Shown here: piece after piece, positions 1 through 5,069 of the stretch
Layout: each line of letters starts with the position of its first letter
How positions within the stretch are numbered: the first letter of the stretch is position 1
DNA from: Pseudomonadota bacterium
Lineage (GTDB): Bacteria; Pseudomonadota; Alphaproteobacteria; Rhizobiales; Hyphomicrobiaceae
Length of the DNA: 5,069 nt
Direction: 5' to 3'
Assembly: GCA_021812845.1 (NCBI GenBank)
Contig: JAKAML010000146.1
Coordinates: 1-5,069 of the forward strand
The notes under the pieces: model-generated
The model's database searches: none
The model's input: only the letters and a program-made list of their open reading frames with translations
What the model was told of the DNA's origin: nothing
Made by a program: the position numbers and the translations under genes

Positions 1-122
1 AGAACGCCCGCCGCGGCGTCATCACCGTCGACGGCAAGATGGTCGAACGGCTGCATCTGGTGCAGGCCGAGCGCACGGTCGCCATCGCCGAGGCGATCGG
101 CGAGATGCAGAAGGCGGCTTGA
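1..122 (+). CDS. CoA ester lyase (CitE/malyl-CoA lyase family), C-terminal end only
   Basis: Only the last 39 codons are visible, reading from position 3 and ending at the TGA at 120-122. They include the segment GVITVDGKMVERLHLVQAER, followed by a short helix ending in EMQKAA. This tail (a VDGKMVE turn, then a helix with A/E/R repeats) is typical of the HpcH/HpaI-CitE family of CoA ester lyases. Those enzymes cleave or form malyl-CoA, beta-methylmalyl-CoA or citramalyl-CoA in the cytoplasm. The gene just downstream looks like mesaconyl-CoA hydratase, which acts on beta-methylmalyl-CoA. By context I infer a malyl-CoA/beta-methylmalyl-CoA lyase (Mcl1 type) or the related malyl-CoA thioesterase (Mcl2 type). 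The catalytic core lies outside the window, so the two cannot be separated here. The family is well supported; the exact substrate is not. Confidence 0.8.
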   Translation, partial: NARRGVITVDGKMVERLHLVQAERTVAIAEAIGEMQKAA

Positions 123-199
123 CGGAAACGCCCGATTTGGCTCTGACGGCGCGCCGGGCGTGCGCCTGCGGCGTGACCGCGGCTCGGATCGCGGCCGGT

Positions 200-212
200 G
201 GAGGACGAGGGA
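200..212 (+). promoter_or_regulatory. Purine-rich ribosome binding site deciding the mch start
   Basis: The sequence GGAGGACGAGGGA lies just before ATG 216. GGAGG ends 11 bases before the ATG and GAGGGA ends 3 bases before it. The in-frame GTG at 198 overlaps this tract and has no comparable upstream site, which argues for initiation at 216. Confidence 0.5.
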
Positions 213-215
213 ACG

Positions 216-1274
216 ATGACGGCGACCAAGACCAATCCGGGCAATTATTTCGAGGATTTCCGGCTCGGCCAGATCCTGATCCACGCCACGCCGCGCACGG
301 TGACCGCGGGTGACGTCGCACTCTATACGGCCCTCTACGGCCCGCGCTTCGCCGTACAGTCCTCGGACGCCTTCGCGCGTGCCCTGGGCTACCCGCGGTC
401 ACCGCTCGACGACCTGCTGGCGTTTCACGTCGTCTTCGGCAAGACGGTGCCGGACATCTCGTTGAATGCCATAGCAAATCTCGGATATGCCGAGTGCCGC
501 TTCGAGCGCCCTGTGTACCCCGGCGACACCCTGGCGACGGTGTCCGAGGTGATCGGGCTCAAGGAGAACTCGAACAAGGAGACGGGGACGGTCTACGTGC
601 GCTCCACGGGTCGCAACCAGGCGGGCGAGGTGGTGATCTCCTATGTCCGCTGGGTGATGGTGAGGAAGCGCGACAAGACCGCCCTGAGCGCCGCAAGCCT
701 CGTGCCGCAACTCGCCCCGCGCGTCGATCCCGCGACGCTCGGCGCGTCCGTGCCGCGGTTCCCGGAGCGCTCGTACGATCCCGATCTCGCCGGCTCGAGC
801 CATTTCTGGCGCGACTACGCGGTCGGCGAGAAGATCGACCACGTCGACGGCATGACCGTCGAGGAGGCCGAGCACCAGATGGCGACCCGCCTCTACCAGA
901 ACACCGCGAAAGTGCATTTCAACCAGCACACCGAGGCCAAGGGCCGGTTCGGCAAGCGGATCATCTATGGCGGCGTCGTCATCTCGCTCGCCCGCGCGCT
1001 GTCGTTCAACGGCCTCGGCAACGCCTTCCACCTCGCGGCGATCAACGGCGGCCGCCACGTCGCGCCGCTGTTCGCGGGCGACACGGTCTATGCCTGGTCG
1101 GAGGTTCTGGAGAAGGCCGAGATTCCCGGCCGCACCGACATCGCCGCGCTCAGGACCCGGCTCGTCGCGGTCAAGAACCGCGATGCCGCCGCCCATCCGT
1201 TCAGGACCGACGCGGGCGACTACGCCGAGGGCGTGATCCTCGATCTCGACTGCTGGATCGTCCTGCCGTACTGA
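216..1274 (+). CDS. mch: Mesaconyl-CoA hydratase (double-hotdog MaoC family)
   Basis: The 352-residue protein is close to the usual size of mesaconyl-CoA hydratase, which reversibly dehydrates beta-methylmalyl-CoA to mesaconyl-CoA in the ethylmalonyl-CoA pathway. It shows two hotdog repeats. Repeat 1 (about 15-165) has GDVALYTALYG at 32-42 and GDT at 103-105. Repeat 2 (about 190-345) has N229, H234 and H238 in the stretch NTAKVHFNQHTEAKGRFGKR, then IIYGG, and a second GDT at 288-290. The N/H-containing stretch of repeat 2 sits where MaoC hydratases carry the catalytic D/N-H pair; repeat 1 lacks the histidine there and is probably structural. I chose ATG 216 because MTATKTNPGNYFEDFRLGQ fits the family start and GGAGG (200-204) and GAGGGA (207-212) precede it; an in-frame GTG at 198 would overlap that purine tract. 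The upstream CoA ester lyase 93 bases away supports the assignment. A broader MaoC acyl-CoA dehydratase is the alternative. Confidence 0.82.
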   Translation: MTATKTNPGNYFEDFRLGQILIHATPRTVTAGDVALYTALYGPRFAVQSSDAFARALGYPRSPLDDLLAFHVVFGKTVPDISLNAIANLGYAECRFERPVYPGDTLATVSEVIGLKENSNKETGTVYVRSTGRNQAGEVVISYVRWVMVRKRDKTALSAASLVPQLAPRVDPATLGASVPRFPERSYDPDLAGSSHFWRDYAVGEKIDHVDGMTVEEAEHQMATRLYQNTAKVHFNQHTEAKGRFGKRIIYGGVVISLARALSFNGLGNAFHLAAINGGRHVAPLFAGDTVYAWSEVLEKAEIPGRTDIAALRTRLVAVKNRDAAAHPFRTDAGDYAEGVILDLDCWIVLPY

Positions 1275-1327
1275 GGCGGACGCCGCTCGGCCACGTCCGC
1301 CTGGCCGGCTCTCGGGCCCGGCCGTTT
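1274..1327 (+). terminator. Two tandem dyad repeats after mch, possible terminator
   Basis: Starting at the last base of the mch stop codon, AGGCGGACG (1274-1282) is perfectly complementary to CGTCCGCCT (1294-1302), giving a 9-bp stem with an 11-base loop. Directly after it, GGCCGG (1303-1308) pairs with CCGGCC (1318-1323) around a 9-base loop and is followed by GTTT (1324-1327). The position right behind a stop codon fits transcript termination or 3'-end protection. The T run is very short, so this is not a canonical intrinsic terminator. Confidence 0.4.
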
Positions 1328-1364
1328 CGCCGAAATATGACCACTGCTGTGGCGCGGCGAAGGG

Positions 1365-1392
1365 TTCCCGCGCCGTGCCCGTCGAGTATATT
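1365..1392 (+). promoter_or_regulatory. Weak candidate promoter for the SodC-like gene
   Basis: TATATT at 1387-1392 matches the -10 consensus at five of six positions and stands out in a very GC-rich gap. The hexamer at a 16-base spacing upstream, TTCCCG (1365-1370), is a poor -35 and overlaps the right arm of a 7-bp inverted repeat, GGCGCGG (1351-1357) with CCGCGCC (1368-1374). The predicted start would lie about 60 bases ahead of the gene. This is a pattern match only. Confidence 0.25.
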
Positions 1393-1462
1393 GCCGCCGC
1401 GGACCCGCCCCGGCGGTCGCCCCCGATCGATCGCCCCCACCCCTCGAGGACCGAGACCCGCC

Positions 1463-2020
1463 ATGATCCGGCCGTTCGCCACCGTCGCGCTTCGCACTCT
1501 GGCCGCATCGATGCCCGGCCTCGTGCTCGCCGCCACGCTGTCCGTCACGCCGGCCATGGCGCTCGGCGAGAAAGCGAGCGTCGAGATCAAGGATCGCGCC
1601 GGCAAGATCCTCGGCATCGTCGAGCTGATCGAGACCATGGCCGGCGTGCTGATGATGGTGCGGCTGAAGGGCCTGCCGCCGGGCACGCACGGCTTCCACT
1701 TCCACGACACCGGCAGGTGCGAGGGCGACTTCTCGAGCGCCGGCGCGATCTACAACCCGCTCGGCGCCAAGCACGGCTTCCTCAACGAGGAGGGGCCGAT
1801 GGCCGGCGACCTCAGCAATCTGGTGGTCGGGCCCTCGGGCGAGGTCGACGTCGAGTTGCTGAGCCCGTTCGTCACCCTCAACAAGGCGGCCGAGGAATCG
1901 CTGTTCGATGCCGGCGGCTCCTCGCTCGTCGTCTTCGAGAAGGCCGACGACCACCAGTCCGAGCCCGAGGGCGGCGCCGGGGCGCGGATCGCCTGCGGCA
2001 TCGTCACTCCGGCCCGCTGA
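1463..2020 (+). CDS. Exported Cu/Zn superoxide dismutase-like protein with missing metal ligands
   Basis: The 185-residue product starts with a signal peptide of about 33 residues (hydrophobic core around 13-30, likely cleavage after PAMA at 33), so it should act in the periplasm. The rest aligns by eye with the SodC fold: HGFHFHDTGRC (76-86), SSAGAIYNP (91-99), KHG (103-105), MAGDLSN (113-119), LVVFEKADD (155-163) and GAGARIACG (171-179). In human SOD1 numbering, His46, His48, His71 and Asp83 are kept as H79, H81, H104 and D116. The bridging His63 is I96, zinc ligand His80 is M113 and copper ligand His120 is F158. The disulfide pair (C86, C178) and active-site arginine (R175) remain. Normal dismutase chemistry is therefore doubtful; a structural, copper-handling or other role is possible. 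ATG 1463 is chosen because it gives an intact signal peptide; GAGGA at 1446-1450 lies 12 bases before it. Confidence 0.85.
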   Translation: MIRPFATVALRTLAASMPGLVLAATLSVTPAMALGEKASVEIKDRAGKILGIVELIETMAGVLMMVRLKGLPPGTHGFHFHDTGRCEGDFSSAGAIYNPLGAKHGFLNEEGPMAGDLSNLVVGPSGEVDVELLSPFVTLNKAAEESLFDAGGSSLVVFEKADDHQSEPEGGAGARIACGIVTPAR

Positions 2021-2023
2021 CGA

Positions 2024-2042
2024 GGGCGCCGGCGGCGCGCCC
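2024..2042 (+). terminator. GC hairpin just behind the SodC-like gene
   Basis: GGGCGC (2024-2029) can pair with GCGCCC (2037-2042) around a 7-base loop, beginning three bases after the stop codon. No T run follows (ATTCGTGA), so it is at best a weak terminator or a 3'-end stabilising hairpin. In sequence this GC-rich a 6-bp dyad can arise by chance. Confidence 0.22.
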
Positions 2043-2062
2043 ATTCGTGATGCGCGACACGG

Positions 2063-2077
2063 TTAACGTCGTGCTAA
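2063..2077 (+). promoter_or_regulatory. CtrA-like half-site pair
   Basis: TTAA (2063-2066), seven bases, then CTAA (2074-2077) matches the alphaproteobacterial CtrA target TTAA-N7-TTAA at seven of eight fixed positions. It lies in the 225-base gap ahead of the FAD oxidoreductase gene, about 170 bases before its chosen start. It is an AT-rich island in a GC-rich gap, which is why it drew notice. One imperfect site is weak evidence for regulation. Confidence 0.2.
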
Positions 2078-2098
2078 TGGTTCTGTCGGACTCTTGGG

Positions 2099-2142
2099 CG
2101 AGCCAGGAGCGACGGATCCCTCGATCCGCCCTCGAGCCAGGA
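2099..2142 (+). repeat. 10-bp direct repeat flanking a small dyad
   Basis: CGAGCCAGGA occurs at 2099-2108 and again at 2133-2142, a 34-base period. Between the copies, CGGATC (2113-2118) and GATCCG (2123-2128) form a 6-bp inverted repeat with a 4-base loop. The arrangement could be an operator or leader structure for the downstream oxidoreductase gene, or a chance duplication. No known regulator motif is recognised. Confidence 0.4.
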
Positions 2143-2245
2143 TCTTGCGTAAAAGTTGTGCAGCACCAGCGGGCCGGTCGCGGACGGCTGCGGGGCACGA
2201 TGGTCGTCGATCGCGGTGGGCGCGGTCCGCGACGGGCGGGGAAAC

Positions 2246-3220
2246 GTGACGAAGCGGGCGGCCGTTGTCGGGGCGGGGTTGGCGGGGCTGGCGTGCGCCA
2301 GGGTTCTCCGCCGCGCCGGTCTGTTCGTCGAGGTGTTCGAGCAGGACCGCATCATCGGCGGCCGCATGGCGACGACCCGCATCGGTCTCGATTCGTTCGA
2401 TCACGGCGCGCAATACCTGACCGCGCGCACCTCGCAGTTCCAGTCCTACATCTCCGAGATGGCGTCCAGCGGCTACGCGGCGCGGTGGCTGCCGCGCTCG
2501 TCGAGCGGCGAGGAGGGCGGCGGCCAGATGCTGCCGTGGTTCGTCGGCACGCCCGGCATGTCCGCGATCGTCCGTCCGCTGGCGGAGAGCGTGCGCATTC
2601 ACAACATGCGCAAGGTCCACACCATCGAGCGCGTCGACAAGGGCTGGCAGGTGTGGATGGACGACGAGTCCCGCGTCGGGCCGTTCGCGGCGGTGGCGAT
2701 CGCCGTGCCGGCGCCGCAGGCGCAACTGCTGGTCGGTCGCATCGACGCCATCGCCGATCTGCTGTCGCGAGTGCGGATGTCACCCTGCTGGGCGCTGATG
2801 GTGCGGCTCGACGACCGCACGCTGCCCGACCAGGACGTCTATTCCGACATGTCGGAGGTGGTGCGCTGGATCGCCCGCAACAGCACCAAGCCCGGGCGCA
2901 ACACGCGCGGTGAATCGATCGTCATCCATGCCTCGCCGGCCTGGAGCCGCGAGACCGAGGACGCCGATCCCGAGGTGGTGGCGGAGGAGCTGTGGGGCGA
3001 GGTCAGCCATATTCTCGGTCTGCCCCCGGTCCGGCCGGTGCGGATGGTGGCGCATCTCTGGCGGCACGGGCTGGTCGACAGCTCGCTCGGTGAGTCCTAC
3101 GTCTATTCGAGCGAGCACCACGTCGGCGTGGCCGGCGACTGGTGCCTGGGGCGGCTTTCCGAGCACGCCTTCGACAGCGGCACGAGCCTCGGCCGCGCCA
3201 TCGTCGCATCGCTGATCTGA
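2246..3220 (+). CDS. Renalase-like NAD(P)/FAD-dependent oxidoreductase (COG3380 type)
   Basis: The 324-residue protein opens with a Rossmann FAD-binding motif, VVGAGLAGLACARVL at 7-21, and an acidic E32 at the end of the second strand for the ribose. IGGRMATTR (37-45) and then FDHGAQYLTAR (51-61) are the signature of the bacterial renalase-like group of predicted NAD/FAD-dependent oxidoreductases. The C-terminus has VAGDW and a final helix, GTSLGRAIVASLI, as in the second FAD contact of this fold. There is no signal peptide or membrane segment, so it is probably cytoplasmic. Studied bacterial renalases oxidise aberrant dihydro-NAD(P) isomers; whether this protein does so is not shown. GTG 2246 is chosen because it puts the dinucleotide motif seven residues in; GGGGAAA lies just upstream. 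The frame stays open back to a TTG at 2156, but that extension is low in complexity and lacks family features. Confidence 0.82.
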   Translation: MTKRAAVVGAGLAGLACARVLRRAGLFVEVFEQDRIIGGRMATTRIGLDSFDHGAQYLTARTSQFQSYISEMASSGYAARWLPRSSSGEEGGGQMLPWFVGTPGMSAIVRPLAESVRIHNMRKVHTIERVDKGWQVWMDDESRVGPFAAVAIAVPAPQAQLLVGRIDAIADLLSRVRMSPCWALMVRLDDRTLPDQDVYSDMSEVVRWIARNSTKPGRNTRGESIVIHASPAWSRETEDADPEVVAEELWGEVSHILGLPPVRPVRMVAHLWRHGLVDSSLGESYVYSSEHHVGVAGDWCLGRLSEHAFDSGTSLGRAIVASLI

Positions 3221-3227
3221 TTTCCGC

Positions 3228-3245
3228 GCCGGGCTCGAACCCGGC
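3228..3245 (+). terminator. GC hairpin after the FAD oxidoreductase gene
   Basis: GCCGGG (3228-3233) pairs perfectly with CCCGGC (3240-3245) around the 6-base loop CTCGAA, seven bases behind the stop codon. The downstream sequence CTCTGTCATTT is only modestly T-rich. The position between two transcription units makes a terminator or 3'-end hairpin likely, but the missing U tract keeps confidence moderate. Confidence 0.42.
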
Positions 3246-3262
3246 CTCTGTCATTTGGCGAA

Positions 3263-3291
3263 TTGCCGGCGCCCCGTGCGGCGGGCTAGAA
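3263..3291 (+). promoter_or_regulatory. Candidate sdh operon promoter
   Basis: TTGCCG (3263-3268) and CTAGAA (3286-3291), separated by 17 bases, resemble a housekeeping-sigma promoter as used in alphaproteobacteria, where -10 elements often begin with CTA. A start near 3298 would give a short leader of about 25 bases before sdhC. The position in the only gap ahead of the sdh genes supports it; the match to consensus is partial. Confidence 0.38.
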
Positions 3292-3322
3292 GCACGGTGA
3301 CGCAACCCTGGGGAAGAGACGC

Positions 3323-3736
3323 ATGGCTGTCGCGAAAACCGCGCGCGGCGGGGCCAAGGCCGGCCGTCCGCTGTCGCCGCATCTGCAGGTCTACCGCATG
3401 ACGGTGAGTATGCTGATGTCGATCCTGCACCGGATCACCGGCGCGGCACTCTACTTCGGGACGCTGCTGCTCGCGTGGTGGCTCGTCGCGGCGGCGACCG
3501 GACCGGCCTATTTCGACTACGTCAGCCGCATCATGGGCAGCCTGCCGGGGCGTCTGGTTCTGCTCGGCTTCACCTGGGCGCTCGTCCATCACGCGCTGGG
3601 CGGGCTCCGTCATTTCCTCTGGGACACCGGCCGCGGCTACGAACTGAAGACGATCGACCTTCTCGCGTGGCTGACCATACTGCTGTCGCTGGCGATTACG
3701 GCCCTGGTCTGGGCCGGCGCGCTCTGGCTCGAGTGA
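3323..3736 (+). CDS. sdhC: Succinate dehydrogenase cytochrome b556 subunit SdhC
   Basis: This 137-residue membrane subunit anchors succinate dehydrogenase (complex II) in the inner membrane, carrying haem b and part of the ubiquinone site. It shows the family entry motif RPLSPHLQVYR (15-25), then SILHRITG (33-40), whose S33 and R37 match the quinone-site Ser27 and Arg31 of E. coli SdhC. Three hydrophobic helices lie at about 30-58, 75-100 and 110-135. HHALGGLRHFLWD (89-101) is the haem motif; H90 aligns with the E. coli axial ligand His84. The start ATG has the purine tract GGGGAAGAG at 3310-3318. It is the first gene of a closely packed operon, with sdhD following after seven bases. Length and motifs are normal for the family, and nothing looks broken. 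Confidence 0.96.
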   Translation: MAVAKTARGGAKAGRPLSPHLQVYRMTVSMLMSILHRITGAALYFGTLLLAWWLVAAATGPAYFDYVSRIMGSLPGRLVLLGFTWALVHHALGGLRHFLWDTGRGYELKTIDLLAWLTILLSLAITALVWAGALWLE

Positions 3737-3743
3737 GGCACGA

Positions 3744-4136
3744 ATGAGCACCAAGGACACCATGCGCACGCCGCTGAAGAACGTCCGCCGGCTCGGCTCC
3801 GCCAAGGAGGGCGCCGACCACTTCTGGATGCAGCGGCTGACCGCGATCGCCAATCTCTTTCTCGCGGTCTTCCTGGTCTGGCTCGTCGTCGCGCTGGCGG
3901 GGGCGCCGCACGCCACGGTCAAGGCGGCGCTGGCGAGTCCGCTCGTGTCGCTGCCGCTCCTGCTGCTCATCGTCTCGGCGATGATCCACATGCGGCTCGG
4001 GATGCAGACGATCATCGAGGACTACGTGCACGGCGAGGGCGCCAAGCTGGCGCTGCTCGTGCTGAATACCTTCTTCGCCGTCGTCGTCGGCGCGGCGAGC
4101 GCCTTCGCGGTGCTGCGCCTCACCATCGGAGCTTGA
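3744..4136 (+). CDS. sdhD: Succinate dehydrogenase membrane anchor subunit SdhD
   Basis: The 130-residue protein is the second hydrophobic anchor of complex II. An N-terminal cytoplasmic segment holds DHFWMQRLTAIA (25-36), typical of alphaproteobacterial SdhD. Three membrane helices follow at about 35-54, 66-91 and 100-125. HMRLGMQTIIEDYV (82-95) contains H82, which matches the haem ligand His71 of E. coli SdhD, and D93-Y94, which match the quinone-site Asp82-Tyr83, with identical spacing of 11 residues from His to Asp. The ATG lies seven bases behind the sdhC stop, with GAGG (3735-3738) overlapping that stop as ribosome binding site, which suggests coupled translation. A later in-frame ATG at 3762 would drop six residues and is less well placed. 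All expected residues are present. Confidence 0.95.
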   Translation: MSTKDTMRTPLKNVRRLGSAKEGADHFWMQRLTAIANLFLAVFLVWLVVALAGAPHATVKAALASPLVSLPLLLLIVSAMIHMRLGMQTIIEDYVHGEGAKLALLVLNTFFAVVVGAASAFAVLRLTIGA

Positions 4137-4142
4137 CCGGAC

Positions 4143-5069
4143 ATGGCAGCGCAATCCCCATCGGCCCGCGCGGCGGGCCCGGCCGTCAACGGCAAGGCCT
4201 ATACGATCGTCGAGCACACCTATGACGTGGTGGTGGTCGGCGCGGGCGGCGCCGGTCTCCGCGCCACGCTCGGCGCCGCCGAGGCCGGGCTCAAGACGGC
4301 CTGCGTGACCAAGGTGTTCCCGACCCGCTCCCATACCGTCGCCGCGCAGGGCGGCGTCGCCGCGTCGCTCGGCAACATGGGGCCCGACAACTGGCGTTGG
4401 CACATGTACGACACGGTGAAGGGCGCCGACTGGCTCGGCGACCAGGACGCCATCGAGTACCTCTGCCGCAACGCGCCCGACGCGGTCTACGAGCTCGAGC
4501 ACTACGGCGTGCCGTTCTCGCGCACCGAGGACGGGCGGATCTACCAGCGGCCGTTCGGCGGCATGACGACCGAGTTCGGCGAGGGCCCGCCCGCGCAGCG
4601 CACCTGCGCCGCCGCCGACCGCACCGGCCACGCCATGCTGCACACGCTCTACGGCCAGTCGCTCCGGCATTCGGCCGAGTTCTTCATCGAGTATTTCGCG
4701 CTCGACCTCATCATGGATCAGGACGGCGCCTGCCGCGGCGTCGTCGCCATGTGCCTCGACGACGGCACGATCCACCGCTTCCGGGCGCAGCGCACGATCC
4801 TCGCCACCGGCGGCTACGGCCGCGCGTATTTCTCCTGCACGTCGGCGCACACCTGCACCGGCGACGGCAACGCCATGGTGCTGCGCGCCGGCCTGCCGCT
4901 GCAGGACATGGAATTCGTGCAGTTCCACCCGACCGGCATCTACGGCGCCGGCGTGCTCATCACCGAGGGCGCGCGCGGCGAGGGCGGATACCTGACCAAC
5001 TCTCAGGGCGAGCGCTTCATGGAGCGCTACGCACCGCACGCCAAGGATCTCGCCTCGCGCGACGTCGTC
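4143..5069 (+). CDS. sdhA: Succinate dehydrogenase flavoprotein subunit SdhA, N-terminal part
   Basis: The first 309 codons of the roughly 600-residue catalytic subunit are present; the frame is open to the window edge. SdhA oxidises succinate to fumarate in the citric acid cycle and passes electrons through SdhB to the SdhCD anchor. Visible motifs are the FAD-binding [13 protein letters not shown] (29-41), [11 protein letters not shown] (61-71) with H64 as the expected covalent FAD attachment histidine, and [20 protein letters not shown] in the substrate-capping region. QFHPTG with H262 and [10 protein letters not shown] follow, and then SRDVV with R306 at the very end. H262 and R306 are 44 residues apart, the same spacing as catalytic His242 and Arg286 in E. 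coli SdhA. The start is six bases behind the sdhD stop. The Shine-Dalgarno is weak, GGAG at 4128-4131, so coupling to sdhD translation is likely. sdhB would be expected further downstream. Confidence 0.97.
   Translation, partial: MAAQSPSARAAGPAVNGKAYTIVEHTYDVVVVGAGGAGLRATLGAAEAGLKTACVTKVFPTRSHTVAAQGGVAASLGNMGPDNWRWHMYDTVKGADWLGDQDAIEYLCRNAPDAVYELEHYGVPFSRTEDGRIYQRPFGGMTTEFGEGPPAQRTCAAADRTGHAMLHTLYGQSLRHSAEFFIEYFALDLIMDQDGACRGVVAMCLDDGTIHRFRAQRTILATGGYGRAYFSCTSAHTCTGDGNAMVLRAGLPLQDMEFVQFHPTGIYGAGVLITEGARGEGGYLTNSQGERFMERYAPHAKDLASRDVV

Noticed and set aside
123..215. Short GC dyads between the lyase and mch (for example GGCGC 148-152 with GCGCC 162-166)
   Set aside because: Five-base stems are expected by chance at this GC content and no T run or other signal accompanies them.
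494..1462. Open frame extending the SodC-like gene upstream, including an ATG at 1337
   Set aside because: The extension runs through mch in another frame, is Arg/Pro-rich, and would bury the signal peptide that begins at 1463.
399..1508. Long antisense open frame (369 codons) opposite mch and the following gap
   Set aside because: It mirrors the third-position GC bias of mch, has low-complexity Arg/Ala/Gly-rich content and no recognisable domain.
2156..2245. N-terminal extension of the FAD oxidoreductase from a TTG at 2156
   Set aside because: It adds 30 residues ahead of a dinucleotide-binding motif that normally lies at the very start, and has no good ribosome binding site.
1375..2913. 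A 512-codon + strand frame overlapping the SodC-like gene and the oxidoreductase
   Set aside because: It is out of frame with two well-supported genes and is Arg-rich without domains.
3228..3246. Resemblance to a tRNA T arm (GGGCTCGAACCC)
   Set aside because: The hairpin loop is six bases rather than seven within a paired five-base stem, and no acceptor, D or anticodon arms are found upstream; the upstream bases are the end of a coding gene.
3696..5039. Long antisense open frame (447 codons) opposite sdhD and sdhA
   Set aside because: The sense strand holds unmistakable sdhD and sdhA; the antisense product is His/Arg/Ala-rich shadow sequence.

Overview
This is a GC-rich window (high G/C at third codon positions, with long open antisense shadow frames) from an alphaproteobacterium. 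The evidence is the gene content: an ethylmalonyl-CoA-pathway pair next to an sdhCDA operon whose proteins look alphaproteobacterial. I cannot name the genus; Rhodospirillales- or Rhizobiales-like groups both fit. All real genes read left to right on the + strand.

Layout. Positions 1-122 hold the last 39 codons of a CoA ester lyase of the CitE/malyl-CoA lyase type. After 93 bases comes a double-hotdog MaoC-family hydratase (216-1274), best called mesaconyl-CoA hydratase. Two dyad repeats follow its stop. Next is an exported Cu/Zn superoxide dismutase-like protein (1463-2020) that keeps the fold, disulfide cysteines and active-site arginine but has lost three of the seven metal-ligand positions. 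A 225-base gap carries a 10-bp direct repeat around a small dyad and a CtrA-like half-site pair. A renalase-like FAD-dependent oxidoreductase follows (start taken as GTG 2246, end 3220). After a GC hairpin and a plausible promoter come sdhC (3323-3736), sdhD (3744-4136) and the first 309 codons of sdhA (4143 to the window edge), closely packed as one operon.

How they work together. The lyase and hydratase act on beta-methylmalyl-CoA and mesaconyl-CoA in the ethylmalonyl-CoA route of acetyl-CoA assimilation. That route yields glyoxylate and propionyl-CoA, and the propionyl-CoA becomes succinate, the substrate of the succinate dehydrogenase encoded downstream. The two genes between them are redox-related in family but have no proven link to this pathway.

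No wholly new system is evident. The item most worth a second look is the SodC-like protein with the missing metal ligands.
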